Counted from the stretch's first letter, positions 34,043 through 46,427 are shown. The stretch is DNA of 64,000 bases from Dentipellis sp. KUC8613 (GCA_002286715.1 NSJX01000038.1:62001-126000), one strand, 5' to 3'. Program-made: numbers and translations. The notes: generated from the sequence alone by a model not told the origin.

Positions 34043-36533
34043 ATGCAGACCACTTTCACCTCCATCTCTGGACGCTGCTTTCGCCATACACGCTATCTTC
34101 GACTATCTCGATACTATGCGACTGTCACGCCACGTCTGCAATCCGTAAATAATGGTGTGCACTCCAAGGAGCCTCAGCCGGATTCAGATGCCGGAGCCGT
34201 AGACCTACAACCCGATGGCCGCTCCAAAGACCCTCATCAACTACAGGCTTCGCTGGATAGCCAAGCAGGATTTATTCCTCCGGGATGGACTGTCTCAGGC
34301 CCTGAGACCGACAATAGGGGACCTCCCGTCCAACCTAAACCTGCAGGGCCTTCGAGAATTCCTCCCAAGGATGTGATGGGTTTCCTGAGGTCGCGTGTCG
34401 CAAACTGGTGCCGCTCATCTCAAGTAATACGTCGCCTTCACGGGTTCGGAGTCCAGGCGACCGAAATTGAAGCCCTTCTGCAATCCTGGAAAAGGGCCAC
34501 CGTCGCCGGTGCTTCGCTTGGTGACAAGTCCTACTCGCCCCACGATCTCGCTCGCCTCTCCGAGCGCATCTCATCCGCACATCCCGACCAGTACATCGAC
34601 CAAGCGCTTACCACTGCCTTTCTGTCCTGGATCGACACAAGCTCGCGAGCCTCGAAGCGCACCCTCTTCCACATACGCAATCTCCGCGCGGCGGTCGACC
34701 TCACGCGTATAACAGACATGTTCCCGGTTGCACGTACCATGCGACGGCGCGTCGTCATGCACGTCGGACCCACAAACAGCGGCAAAACACACAACGCACT
34801 GCGCGCTCTCGCAGCATCACCGACGGGCGCGTACGCAGGACCGCTGCGGCTGCTTGCGCACGAGATCCAAGAGCGTCTGAGCTCAGGACAGATTGTCCCG
34901 CTCGGCGTGGACCCCAGCTCGCTCCCGGAATCAATACCGCCAGATGAGGACAGCAATCTCGATGCAGCTTCGACCGACGGCGCTATCCGCAAGCTGGGAG
35001 ACCCGCGGTTCGCTCGAGAATGCAGTCTCATGACGGGCGAGGAGCGCAGGTTGGTCGAGCATGCCGGACTGATGAGCTGCACAATCGAGATGTTAGATCT
35101 GGACAAGCTGTACGACGTCCTCGTGGTGGACGAGATCCAGATGCTCGCGGACTCTGAACGTGGATACTCGTGGACGGGTGCTGTGCTCGGTGCGGCTGCG
35201 CGGGAGCTGCATCTTTGCGGAGAAGAGGCAGCTGTGCCGCTTGTCGAGTCTTTGATCGCGATGACGGGTGATGAGCTCATCGTGAACCGCTACGAGCGAC
35301 TGTCGCCGCTGCAGGTTGCGGATGAGAGTCTGTATGGGGACATCAAGAAGATCCAAAAGGGCGACTGTGTGGTGGCATTCTCTCGATCGAGCATCTTCGC
35401 CTTGAAGGAGCGCATCGAGAACGAGACGGGTCTTCGATGTGCACTTGTTTATGGACGCTTGCCTCCTGAGATTCGAAGCGAACAAGCAGCGCTCTTCAAT
35501 GATCCTGACAGTGGATACGACGTTCTGATCGGGAGCGACGCAGTAGGAATGGGCCTCAATCTGTAAGTCAAGTGCCCTTCCCCTGCCATACCCGTTTATG
35601 TTGATCCGTCCGCGCAGCAAAATTCGACGGGTTATCTTCGACCAGCTCAACAAATTCGATGGGAACGATCATAAGGCCTTGTCCCACGCACAGGTGAAGC
35701 AAATCGCAGGGCGCGCGGGACGTTTCGGACTGCACAAGGACATGCGCGAGACAGGCGTCGTCACAACCCTGAACGCAGCCGACCTGCCCTACCTGCGCGA
35801 AGCAATGGATGCCCCCGCCAAACCGCTGCGGTACGCACGCGTCGGCTGGTTCGTGAAACTGTTCGAAGCGATCATCGAGAGTCTTCCACGCAATGCGTCC
35901 GCGACGGATGCACTCGACGCGCTCACGTACGCATCGAGGTTGCCGCCGATGCTCACCATAATGGACACGGACAGCACGACACGGGTCCTGAAGGAGCTCC
36001 TCGATGAGATCGTCCACGACATGCCCCTGACGGACCGGCAGGTCCTGCTACAGACGCCCGTGGCGTACCGCGATATCGTGGCCCGCAAGGCCGCGTTACA
36101 GATGCTCCGGGCTTTCCGCGACCGGAACCGCGTGGACCTGCGCCGCATCCTCGAGCAGGAGGGGCTGCTGCAGGTGCTGGAGAAGGTCTTGAGCCATAAG
36201 GCTACCGGCGAGGCGATGTTCGCGTTCTCGTCGCCCCTGCATGGCCTCGAGACGCTGCACCGCGTGCTTATTATCTATATATGGCTGTACATGCATCGCC
36301 CCGTCGCGTTCTACGCGTACAACCAGGCCATAGCGCTGAAGGAGGCGACGGAGAAGTGTATGGAGTGGCTGTTGAGTATGCGGGCGAAGGCGCGGGAGGA
36401 TGCGAAAAATAGGCACCAGAAGATCGGATATCGTGGTCCGCCTACTGGATTTACGAGACCTAACTTGTCGCGCCCACGGGCGCATGGCGTAGAGCTGGTA
36501 TGTGATTTGCAGACTAGTGTCCGCCGTGACTGA
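34043..36533 (+). CDS. SUV3: Mitochondrial ATP-dependent RNA helicase Suv3
   Basis: SUV3 unwinds RNA in the mitochondrial degradosome. Two exons: 34043-35562 and 35618-36533; 811 residues. The N-terminus (MQTTFTSISGRCFRHTRYLRLSRYY) is a typical import signal. Motif I is HVGPTNSGKTH (GPTNSGKT at 242-249), the Walker B/DExH motif is DEIQ at 363-366, and VGMGLNL plus QIAGRAGRFG are helicase C-terminal motifs. The 3' end is ambiguous: without a further splice the frame stops at 36533 (...SVRRD). An intron from 36497 to 36554 (GTATGT...TTGTAG) would instead give ...GVELV and a stop at 36558-36560. Confidence 0.95.
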
Positions 36534-37187
36534 GATTGCTGATGATTTTTGTAGGTGTAATTGTATTGTAGATACGTATAACGCACTTAATTTTGCCGAC
36601 ATACCCCACGGCACCCTTTCGGCTTTAGACTCTTGACGTCCTATCCACCCTTCATGATGATGCGGAGAGACACTCCCTCTGCCCCCCAGTCCAGCTCACT
36701 TATCATCAACTCCTCCTATGTCGCACGTACTTGCTGATAATCGCATATGATATTTTCCAAAACTCAATTCGGTTCAACCTAGGCCTCCGCCGGGTCCAAT
36801 AATTTGCGACGAGCCGCATTTTCAAACCTTCTCTCCCCTTTTGAGAACGCATGGCGGATCACCTTGTCGCTGTAAGCGAGGGTTTCGTGCTTATGACTTG
36901 ATTTGGTTCTACTTTCACTGATGCACGATAATCACGAGGGCGATGCAGAAAGACCTCATCTTTATTCCAGCGCAGCCGATTCAACGGATAGCGCGTCGAC
37001 ACGTCTCGGTTACTTGATTCTGGGAGGCGAACGTCTGACAGTAACGTGGCTTTCAGGAATAACTACATTGTGAGTACGACTACAACGTTCTAGATAGCTA
37101 CTACTAAATACAAATAAGATACATCTGCCTTTCCTTAGATGTCCAATTACAAAACAAGTCCGTCCTCGAATCACAAGTACTTCCCTG
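36534..37187. other. Spacer between SUV3 and the membrane protein pair
   Basis: A 50-codon plus-strand frame near 36922-37074 (MHDNHEGDAERPHL...) is probably chance. It may include the alternative last exon of SUV3 (36555-36560). Confidence 0.4.
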
Positions 37188-38666
37188 TTATTGGCTGAGT
37201 TCTCCTGTCTCCGCCTTGCTCTCTAAGCTCCGCGTCTTCGCGACATCAAATACGGATATTTCAATCGTCTGTATCTCGTTTTGAGTCGTGACGAAGGTTC
37301 GCCCTGCTGCTTCCTGATTTGAGATGAACTGCGGAGGCTCCAGACTGCAGTCGTATGTAAAATTGCGATCGCAGTGTGTCTTCTGCAAGCATGCCAGAAC
37401 AACGACGACAGTGGGATAGATACCCTAACAACGTACGTCACTCAGAATCATCAGCCATAAACACGATGGAATGAAAGCTTACCGAGATATGGACCAGCAT
37501 GGGAACGATGCAGTTATCGAGAGCATTGTTCTTCACCGCGAGATTGACACCGTAAACTATCTGCCCGACGTGGTCTTCAGCGAACTTCATCACTGGAATA
37601 CGGTATTCCAGAAGAACTAACCATGCAACAACAGTACAGCGCGCCTGATTCCACGAGCAGCACAAGAATATTTTCTACCTGCGATCGGCGGTTCCCGAAA
37701 CTGAGGTGCTCCCTGATGCTCTTCCGATGTTGCCTAAATTATATGTCATTAACTCAAATTTTCCTCGGTATGCTGCGCATTTAGATGCCATATCCAAATG
37801 ATACGCACCATGCCGTCCACGCGATGACCCCGGTTGACCACATATTGTTCAAGATGGCAAGGAAGCAGAAAGCGAGGCCCGCATTGAGCGATATCAACGC
37901 GTCTCTGTTCACTGCTGCATCGCAATTGGCGTGCATTTCAAAAACGACTACGCTCACGACGACCGCAGCTGAAGCAGTGTTTGCGCAGCGGTGAGCATGA
38001 TAATTAGCGCCGAGTCGAAAACGATGTACCTAGCGAAAGTGCCAGAAGGATGAAAGACGGGAACATGATCTTGAATTTGCGTTCACAGACGAGCCATGCT
38101 CGCCAGACAACGATTGCGTCACTGATCAAGTACTAGAAAACGTCAACAGGGTGAGTCAATGACCAGACGTCTGTACGCAGATATCTAGGAACGCACGTTG
38201 ATCATGGGCAGAAAAGTGAGCGTGCCTTGTATATTTCCCAATTGGGCCGCATATTGATGTTTGATACCGCCATGGCCGTCGAGCCCCTTCGCGTCGAGGA
38301 TGTATGCGAAAGCGATGAGCAGACCGAAATGCGCAGTCGCCACAATGTACATAGCCGTGATCAGCACGAGCATGACGAGACGTGGTCGGGACTTCAGCCC
38401 TTCCCTCCAACTATGACCCTCGTGAGCAAGGATCGCTTAATTTGTCAAGATAGAACGTACAAGACGAAGTAGGCTGAAAACGCGAATATCACAGAGAATG
38501 CGCCTGCAGTGATGCGATCTCTGATTAGCAGATAGGGTACGGGAAAGATTCTCAATAGTGATTAGTATTACGCACCATAAAACACAGACCCAGACGCAAG
38601 CGCCGCGATCTGCTGTCCTGGACTTTCCAAGCCATCGCCAAACAGGTCTGCAAGCCGAGGTGCCAT
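37188..38666 (-). CDS. Multi-pass membrane protein, basidiomycete family (copy 1)
   Basis: This intron-rich gene starts MAPRLADLFGDGLESPGQQIAALASGSVFYG at 38666 and ends ...SLESKAETGELSQ at 37188. It has about seven hydrophobic segments: AFSVIFAFSAYFVL, LVMLVLITAMYIVATAHFGLLIAFAYI, LISDAIVVWRAWLV, LISLNAGLAFCFLAILNNMWSTGVIAWTAW, QVENILVLLVESGALYCCCM, GIYPTVVVVLACL. Loops contain the conserved WRAWLV, WTAWQHRKSIREH and KTHCDRNFTYD. It is a tandem paralog of the gene at 39310-40755. The family is large in agaricomycetes but its function is unknown; the topology suggests a receptor- or transporter-like role, which is only inference. Internal exon edges were not all fixed. Confidence 0.65.
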
Positions 38667-39309
38667 CTCCGAGTCTTGATTCAAAACAGATAAGTAGGGG
38701 CAGCGACAGCGCGTTGGTCAGAGGGACTGCGAGGCATATATAGGAGCTGTCTTAATTGAGACCCTGAAGAGAAGCATTGCCGACGGGCTGAGTATGCAGC
38801 GGCATGATGTACTGTCATAGAGACATCAAAGCACAGTTCACTCACCGCATGTCCAATCATAGCCTCGGAAAGCGCTCGGGACCACTCAGGCAACCTACCA
38901 GGGACCGGACATAACAGTGTTGTGGATACAAGATGCGATCCATGTCCTTTTGTGGAGACTCACGTGGGTCAATAGCAAGGTGTTTATGGTTCGGAACACC
39001 GGCTTGTCATCGTTGCCTTCAATGTTTGGATAGTAACGACGACTGCGGACAAGCTGCGGGTCTGCGGAATCTCTTGCACAGCGCGATTGCATAGACTGCA
39101 TACGTGTTCCCTGGAGATGAGAGAAAACGTACCTCGAACATGAGATCCCCGAAGAACACATAGCGTATAGTAAATTCTGAGCCAAAGTGCTTAGAGGTTG
39201 CTGCGTGATGCATGACTCTACCAGCACTAGCAAACACTAGGAGTCAGACTTATCGGACTCTGACTTGTGTGATCAAGAGATCCTGCAGTCAGCCGTTGTA
39301 TGAACCTTT
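38667..39309. other. Spacer between the two membrane protein paralogs
   Basis: Short minus-strand frames (for example HFGSEFTIRYVFFGDLMFE near 39120-39200) may be chance or remnants. No supported exon. Confidence 0.35.
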
Positions 39310-40755
39310 TTAAAAATGACTTCGAAAACTCACGTCTGGCTGCTTCCGAGATCCTTCGAATACCGACAGGTCTACTATCTCCGCTTCGTTTTGAGAAGTC
39401 TGTCGCATCGACACGTGGTACGATGCAAACTCAGGCGAACCTGTGCCATCATACGTGAAGTTACAGTCGCAATGCGTTTTCTTGAGACTTGCAAGGACGA
39501 CAATGATAGTCGGATAGATTCCCTGGGAGCATAGTTATTAGCGATCCGTGCATTGGCAAGGAAGTGAGGAGCCGAAAAACTCACGGCGCTCTGGATCGTG
39601 AAGGGAATTGTACAGTTGATCAGCGTGCCCGGTCGCGTCGTGATTAGGATGGCACAGGCGAGCTGGGTATGCTTTTGTCGAATATTTGATCTAAATGACA
39701 CGACCGTTGCGAAAGGACGCACCGATGCAGCACTGTATAGAAAGCCTGACTCAACAAGAAGGGCCAAGATCCTTTCTACCTGAGTCCGTCGATGCACCAA
39801 CTTCAGATGGTTTCTGATGGCCCGCCGATGCTGCCTGCAAGGTCAAATTCAGTTCCCGAGGCCAATTATCGCGTGATACACATCAACTTGGACCTACAGA
39901 CTCACCAAGCTTTCCATGAAATAAGTGCCGTAGACAGTACATTGACGGCTGTGGTCAAGAACCCAAAGACAATTGCTGCAAAAATCGAGAGGCTTGTGTT
40001 CGCATTCAGATGCACGGGGTACTGGGATCCGACTGCACTGACTATGGCCATGACTGAAGGCATTGTAGTGAGCGTGCTTCGAGTGAATGCAAACACTTGA
40101 CATACCAAGTGCGGGAACCAGAAGACTGGCAGATAGTATGAGAACACCGGACCTATGGCCGTAGATCAACCATGCGCGCCAGAGGACAATTCCGTCACTG
40201 AAAAGCACCTAGATTCCGAGTTCATCGTTAATGGTTGCTGTAAAGCTTGCAGGAAAAGGAAACATACATTGATGGCAGGTGTGTACGATAAGAAATCGTC
40301 CATCCTCACCAGCAGGCGAACATCTTGGGGCGCTACGATGCCATTTCCACCGAATAGCCTCGTTTCCAGGATCCACGTAAAGGCGAGGAGCACTGCCCAA
40401 TGTGCAGTCGCAGCGCAGAACATTACTGTGGTAACGACGAACACCATAAAGCGTGCCCTTGACTTGAAGCCTTCGCTCCACCTGTGTCTGCCTTCTAGCT
40501 GCAAAGATCCCAAAAACTGTATCGGGAAATGCTTACAAGAGGATGTAGATTAAGGATGCATAAACCACACAAAATATGCCTGAAAATAGTCAGGTGCTCT
40601 GCATGAACGTGCGTTGTGACGAGCTTACCATATAGTAGCGACGCAAACGCGAGAGTGCTGATACGCTCTCCAGGGCTACCAAACGGCGCTATTCTGTCGC
40701 TCAATTTGGTTTGCTGAATGTAGAGATTGGGAAAGCGAGCAGAGAGTAAAGACAT
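39310..40755 (-). CDS. Multi-pass membrane protein, basidiomycete family (copy 2)
   Basis: This tandem paralog of copy 1 starts MSLLSARFPNLYIQQTKLSDRI at 40755 and ends ...KQPDVSFRSHF at 39310. Hydrophobic segments correspond one to one with copy 1: ISTLAFASLLYG/IFCVVYASLIYIL, RFMVFVVTTVMFCAATAHWAVLLAFTWIL, LFSDGIVLWRAWLIYGHRSGVLIL, SIFAAIVFGFLTTAVNVLSTALISWKAW, QVERILALLVESGFLY, GIYPTIIVVLASL. The loops WKAWQHRRAIRNHL and KTHCDCNFTYDG match copy 1. Many introns of about 50-60 nt; inner exon edges are approximate. Function unknown. Confidence 0.65.
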
Positions 40756-41730
40756 AAGTCCCGAGAATAGGTACGAAGACAGAAAGGGCTGAGGGTCGAA
40801 AGTCGGTCCCCCACAGACTAGGGCTTCCGGACTATAACAACCACTAATGCCTGCAGTGCAAGTGTCGATGGCGATTCACATAGAATTGGAACGGCTTCAT
40901 CAGGCCTTGATGATGGTCCCTCCAATCCAGAAGGCAAGGAGTGCTCCCGAAAAGGGATGAAGTATGGGCCAGCGTGATATGATGTGTGACCTATCCGCGG
41001 AGAACAGATTGATCTGTTGCCATCTCCTGCATTTAAGCTAATAAGCCGGGTACCCCCAAACCCAGAGAACATACAAAGATGTCGCGTTCTGTGCCCAGTC
41101 GCGACGGCGTTGGGGCCTCGGGTCAACACGTAGATGTCACCTACTTTGAACAAAGACCCGTCATGAGCAGGACGGCACACATACCCGTTATAAGATGCCG
41201 CTTTCTATTTCAATCCGGCGCCTGGATAACTTCGCTGTGCACAGCGGCCCCAATTCAGCCATCGAGAAAGAGCGCTGCCGTCACCGCCGGAGGCTGAACG
41301 TCATCGTCAGAGCAAGGAGAGTTCCGACTTCCAGAATGATCCTGTGGTAGAGATTTCGGCGAGGGACAATGAAGCCGTGCACCAGTCCAGTGTTAACAAG
41401 TGAGAAAATAGACCAGAGAAGAGCAAGCCTATGCACGGAGGCGATGACTCGGGACCCGTCGCGCTGGCTTTCGGAATTCGCCGATGTCATATATCAGACA
41501 CAACTTGCAAGGGGATGTTTACTGGCGCGACTGAGAGTCTATGGCTTCTGTATGGGTTGTATATGGTGAGAGAAATAAATGTTTGTAGTGTATTTGGCAT
41601 AGGGACGACCCAACCCAACCCAACCCCACGTGACGCCTCCTCCGATCATAGATTCTCACGGCGCATATCTTCAGCGTCACGACGGCCAACGTCTGCGTTG
41701 CTCTCTTTTTCTTTCACTCATCTGTCATGA
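40756..41730. other. Spacer with a small hydrophobic frame
   Basis: A 69-codon minus-strand frame at 41281-41490 (MTSANSESQRDGSRVIASVH..., two possible membrane helices) could be an exon of an unrecognised gene, but no partner exons were found. It also holds a short repeat of CCAACCCAACCC at 41609-41624 near the Rap1 gene start. Confidence 0.35.
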
Positions 41731-43579
41731 ATGGCTCGCTCAGGTTATTTACAAGATTCACAGGCTCAGGTTGCATTGAATCTTGACAGCGACAGTGACC
41801 AGGCAAGCACTGTACACCAAGATATAGGCGCTAGACAGGCGCTGACGTGGACGGTCCACACTTGCCATATAGAATCAAGACGTCTTTGTCCAAGATGATG
41901 GACGCCCAATCAAGTTCTATCTTCACGACATCTCAGCAGCCTTCGCGGATCCTCTCACGAAGAAGATCCAAGTGCGTTCTCTTCTTACACTTGTGCGATA
42001 CGGCGGATTGGTGACCCAAATCCCACCTTGCAGGCTCATGGCGGAAAGATCACGAGCCAGGAGGCGAAAGCAGCTGTTATACTTGTTACGAAAAGTAGAC
42101 ACTATGACGCGCTGACGTCCGAGTACGGTACCGGTGGTCATCCGAAGGTCCATATGTCGCAGTGGGTCGACGAGTGCATCAAGAAGAGGAAGATTGTTCG
42201 CCTCAAGCCTCCGACTCGGAGCTCGGGCAGCACTGCTGCGCCAGCGCGAGGAATGCAGAAGTCTCGGAAAGCGTGAGTGATACTAGGATGTCCTCTTTCA
42301 TTGTGTCTAAGCACGTCGTAATGATGACGCACATCTCCAGTGCGGTCCCCTTCTCGGAGATGGATCGATTCCACCTCTGTCTCTGGATCGCTGAAAAGGT
42401 TCCGGATAAGAAGAAAGGTGGCCGCAACGGCAACAAGATCTACCAGGACCTCGAGGGTAGCGTACGTCAAAGAGGTCAAAAACTAGTCTATCATTTCTCA
42501 TGTTCGATTTCCGCAGTATGAGAGGCACGGGAAATACTCTTGGGCTCATCGACACACATGGCAGTCCTGGAAAGAGCACTACAAGCGAAATCAAGACGCT
42601 CTGGACAAAGTTATCGATAGACTTGTCGTCTACGGCCCTGAGTCGGAGATGCCTAAGGAAGATAAACGTCGTTTCATAACCATGCTGGTTACGGGTGTCT
42701 ATGAAAAGGTGGTAAACCCTTGTCGGTTCCCAGGCAAGAAACCGGTGCAGGCCTATAAGAACGTCAGTCCCGACCGGGAGGATGACACCCGTCGTCCTGG
42801 CGCGCGACATGGCAGAGACGAAGATAGCGAGGAAGAAGAGAAATTCAACTCAGATAATTGGGAGGTTCCCGACGAGTTGATATCGGATTCACAGGAGGGC
42901 CAAAAGCGGCGGAGGTCCCCCGAGCATAGCCGTGAATCCTACTCTCCTTCTCCGAATAAGAAGACCAAGACTGTACGAACTCTCTTTCTCTCGTCAAGTC
43001 TCGTCTGACGATCGATCTAGGCCGCCCAAAATGAAACACCGCGAGCTATTCCGAAAGATGAGGAGGAGGTTGTGTACGAAAGATAGTAAGCGAATGAGGC
43101 GTGCGTTCAACTGATCCTTTCCTGAACCTTCTATACATAGCGACGAACCTCTTCTTCCAGAATGGCCCGAGCACTCCCCGGACGACCGTTCCTCCCCTCC
43201 CGAGTTGGTCTCTGGTCCTCACCCCGTGCCTGAGTCGAAGGGTCGCGCCCTTCCAAACAGCTCCCCTCAGCGAGTTGATGACGACGATGGATCTGAAGAA
43301 GAGATTGAAGTCAAGCTCGAATTAGAGGTAAGCCGCCTACGGTCATTGTCATGGCAAATTTCTGTTCGGTTGACATGTATACTGCAGGGAACGAGCGAAG
43401 TCCCGGACCAGAGCGCAACCAATGCGGCTCGCTCACGCTCACCTAGCGTCGAAATTATCGAGGGACCTTTTCCTTCGCGCCCTAAAGAAACGGGTAAGGC
43501 AACTCACATGCCTGTGGTCTTTGAGATTTTTGAATCTGATGAAGAGGGAGATCAAGACGGAGGCTCCATCGAAGCGTAG
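41731..43579 (+). CDS. RAP1: Rap1-type telomere protein (BRCT plus Rap1 Myb domain)
   Basis: Rap1 proteins act in telomere protection and silencing. Eight exons: 41731-41811, 41873-41971, 42034-42272, 42341-42461, 42517-42972, 43021-43085, 43141-43327, 43388-43579; 479 residues. Residues about 28-110 resemble a BRCT domain (IKFYLHDISAAFADPLTKKIQAHGGKITSQ, HMSQWVDECIKKRKIV). Residues about 142-212 match the Rap1 Myb domain (FSEMDRFHLCLWIAE, RNGNKIYQDLEGSYERHGKYSWAHRHTWQSW, HYKRN). The rest is acidic and disordered, ending DEEGDQDGGSIEA. No C-terminal RCT domain could be seen, and only one Myb repeat. The first intron could start at GTACAC (used here) or at a GC donor 11 nt upstream. Confidence 0.85.
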
Positions 43580-45382
43580 CGCAATATTGGACGCCAGGCG
43601 CTGCTGACGCCCAAGCACAGCGAGCATGCTCGGCGGTCGTCTTGAAAAATTTCCGTTACACAGTCTCATTAATCGGTCTGATGATGTCTTCTGAAGACCT
43701 TCATTTATAGATATAATAATGCTCTAAAGATATCTCTGCACGGGCGGCTGCGTCTATCAGTGGTGAATGATTCATACAAGCGGCTTCTTCATTCTACCAC
43801 CTACTTCTGGATGTTATTATACAGTCTGCTTTGCGTTTACTGGCTCGATCTAGATGCACTGAATGGACTTGAGAAGCGTACGCATCGTCGTCGATCCAAC
43901 TCTTCAGGCTAAACGACTGGGGGACCGTCATGTATCATGAACCTTGCTTGCAGAAGTGCGCAGACGCAGCGGCGCTTGGGTCGTGGGCGTCGTGGGAGGA
44001 TGGTTCCGCAGATGAATTTTGTCAGGCGAGATCAAACTGCAGTTGGGATAACCCAGTACCAAGCGACGTGCTACGCGAGGTACCCATATGTCAATGAAAG
44101 GTCCAAGTCTGGCTGGACATTTGGTACTCCTTGAATGCGGTATGCAGCGATGGAATGATGTACCGCTCTCCCTCGGTTTCCTAGAAACCTCGCGGCCTTC
44201 CCCGCATGCCAGTGATAGTCCATTACCTGACCTAGTGTCCGTATTACGGGTTGAAGGTAAGAGGTTTCGAAGGAATAATCACCATAACCTGCGGTACCGG
44301 CAGGATGAAAGCTCTGCATTTTGGATACCTGACAAGCGACTCCTGGGAATCACTTGTACTCGCCCTAGTGCTGACGACGTCGCCGCCTACCGCTTCTAGG
44401 CGGTACACACGTTGGTAGACATTGCGACCGTGGTGTCTAGATACGAGAACGACAGTTTAAATGCGCCCGTCGCCTGGTGTGAGTAAAAGAGGCGTTCGTC
44501 AGACCATGCCGCAAGTAAAGAAGGATAATACTCTACCAAAGCTGGGTTAGAGCGCTGGGTCGGAGAGCGCCGAGGCACAGATCTGTCCTTCACCTTGTAC
44601 ATCGCTGTGCAGCTTGTCGTCGTCGTAGTTGTCACTGTGACCGGCGGCGCTGGAAGAACCCCTTGCAGAACACACACTATTTCCTCCGTAGCGCTCGAAG
44701 ACGGAATTGAAGCCCGAAGCCCATCATCAGTTGAGTGGGTCGGAGGCGACTAGCGTCCGCATCCATACCAGATGCCATCAAATCAAGCTTGGGGCAGCCA
44801 ATGAGCCCCGCCTGCCCCAGAATGGCCCCAGCACATCTCCCCACGCAGCTCGCACTATGTAGTTGTTAAGCTAGCACCCTAGATCCTAGCCGCAGACCCT
44901 AGACCACAAACGTGCATTGCATGTATGTGTCCTCTAACTCACTAGCAGTTTCACGTCGACAGCCCACTCGCACGCCCTTCTAGCAGGACTGAGCATGCCC
45001 CAGTTTCTAGCTGCTCCTCGGCTCAGTTCAGCTGTGGGGCTTGCATTGGAAGCATGCTCAACGACGTACCGGGTCAGGCGTCCGTCAGACGAGAAGCGCA
45101 TCATTGATCCCCGATCACGCACAGCGCGGTGCGGGATCCGAAAATCGGGCGTGCGCTGAGTCCGAGTCCAAGTTCGGGAGTGAGTACTGTGGCCAGTGAC
45201 AGCACGGAGCAGTCCGAAAGCATCGCCGCACGGCTCACGGTCCTTTGAACATACAACGTCAGAACGCGCCCGCTAAGTATACAACAAGACAGGAATGCTA
45301 CATCGAGAACGAGACGAACCACGAACCGCCGACCGATCCAATCCAATCCAGTCCACCAATCCACCAATACGACACAGCAAGC
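43580..45382. other. Gene-free stretch of about 1.8 kb
   Basis: Small frames on both strands show no domain, no paralog in the window and no exon chain. No repeat of note was seen. Confidence 0.4.
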
Positions 45383-46194
45383 TCAACATGTCCCCGTCAT
45401 CCCCTCCACGAGATGCTCGCCCTCCGCGCCCCTCAGCACGCCAATCTCCCCCAGCGTGCCCATGAACAGCTCATCGAACCCCTGCTGCAGCCCCATGCGC
45501 GCCAGCGCCTCGCCATAGTCCTCGCTGCCGTCCTCCGGCGGCGCGTACGTCGCGAGCCACTCCTCGAGCGCACTTGTGCCCGTGACGAGCAGACTCCGCA
45601 GGCGCGCGCGTTCCGTCTGGCTTGGAACACATGCAGAAAGCGGTGCGGCGGGCAGAGAAGAGGTAGTGCTGTCGGTGGCGGCGTCGATTATAGATTCCAG
45701 TGGGACGCCGCGGTGCTCGAGGGGGTCCCAGGCCTGTGCGCGGAGCACGGCGAGCCAGCCTTGGTCGAGAATTGCGAACCAGTCAAGCAGGTCGCGCAGG
45801 GCGTCGGGAGACGGTGCGTATCCCGGTACCGCGTGTAGGACGTCGCCGCTGAGCCGTAGGAGGAGCGCCGAGCGGAGTGAAGCGGATGGCGGGCGCGGGG
45901 GGATCTGGAGAATGAGTACGAGCAGCGGCCGTGCCGCCGCCAAGTAGGCTGTGAGTGTCGGTGTTGCGGAGGATGGCTCCGAGCTATGAAGTCAAGTATA
46001 AGGGGTATTTCACATGTAAGCTTAAGTGTATAGACGTACCGTTTTTTGAGATTGCGCGTGAGCGCGAGGAAACGCTCATCGAGGTTGTCGAGGAGTCGGC
46101 GCTCCTGTACGGGTGTGAGAGCATGCGCATGGATACCGTGGTGTTCTGCAGCATGGCAGCCGGGAACATCAGGTCGGGGCGTCGGCGAGGACAT
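45383..46194 (-). CDS. Conserved-looking hypothetical protein
   Basis: Two exons: 46194-46040 and 45983-45383, joined across a 56-nt intron (GTACGT...CATAG) in a Lys-Lys-Arg run; 251 residues. I cannot assign a family. The N-terminal part (LTPVQERRLLDNLDERFLALTRNLKKR) looks helical, and the second exon is Leu/Ala-rich with likely helices (LTAYLAAARPLLVLILQIPPR, LRSALLLRLSGDVLHAVPGYAP, ALRDLLDWFAILDQGWLAVL). There is no signal peptide. The structure (one clean canonical intron, long second exon) supports a real gene. It faces the tRNA gene head to head across 148 bp. Confidence 0.65.
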
Positions 46195-46342
46195 GTTTGC
46201 GTTTAGGACGAGCGAGGAGTAGAGGAGACAACATATTCGAATGCAGCGGACTCAAAGTCCTTCGTAAGGAGCCTGGGCTTTGATCCCGCCGGCGAAGGAG
46301 CAAATACAATGTCATGGATACAACAAATTGACCATTGTCATC

Positions 46343-46427
46343 GGTTCAATGGTCTAATGGTTATGATTTCTGTCTCACATTGAGATTCGCTCACAGAAGG
46401 TTCCCGGTTCGATCCCGGGTTGAACCA
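46343..46427 (+). tRNA. tRNA-Val(CAC) with a 12-nt intron
   Basis: A full cloverleaf can be drawn: acceptor GGTTCAA/TTGAACC with discriminator A, D arm GTCTAATGGTTATGATT, anticodon stem TCTGT/ACAGA, five-nt variable loop AGGTT, and T arm CCCGG-TTCGATC-CCGGG. The anticodon loop reads C-T-CAC-A, then a 12-nt insert at the usual intron site (after position 37), then C. Cytosine 32 can pair with the G three bases before the 3' splice site, as expected for the tRNA-splicing endonuclease. A T4 run at 46429-46432 is the terminator. A shifted stem would give CTC (Glu), but it leaves a three-nt variable loop and a G-T closing pair, so Val is preferred. Confidence 0.85.
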
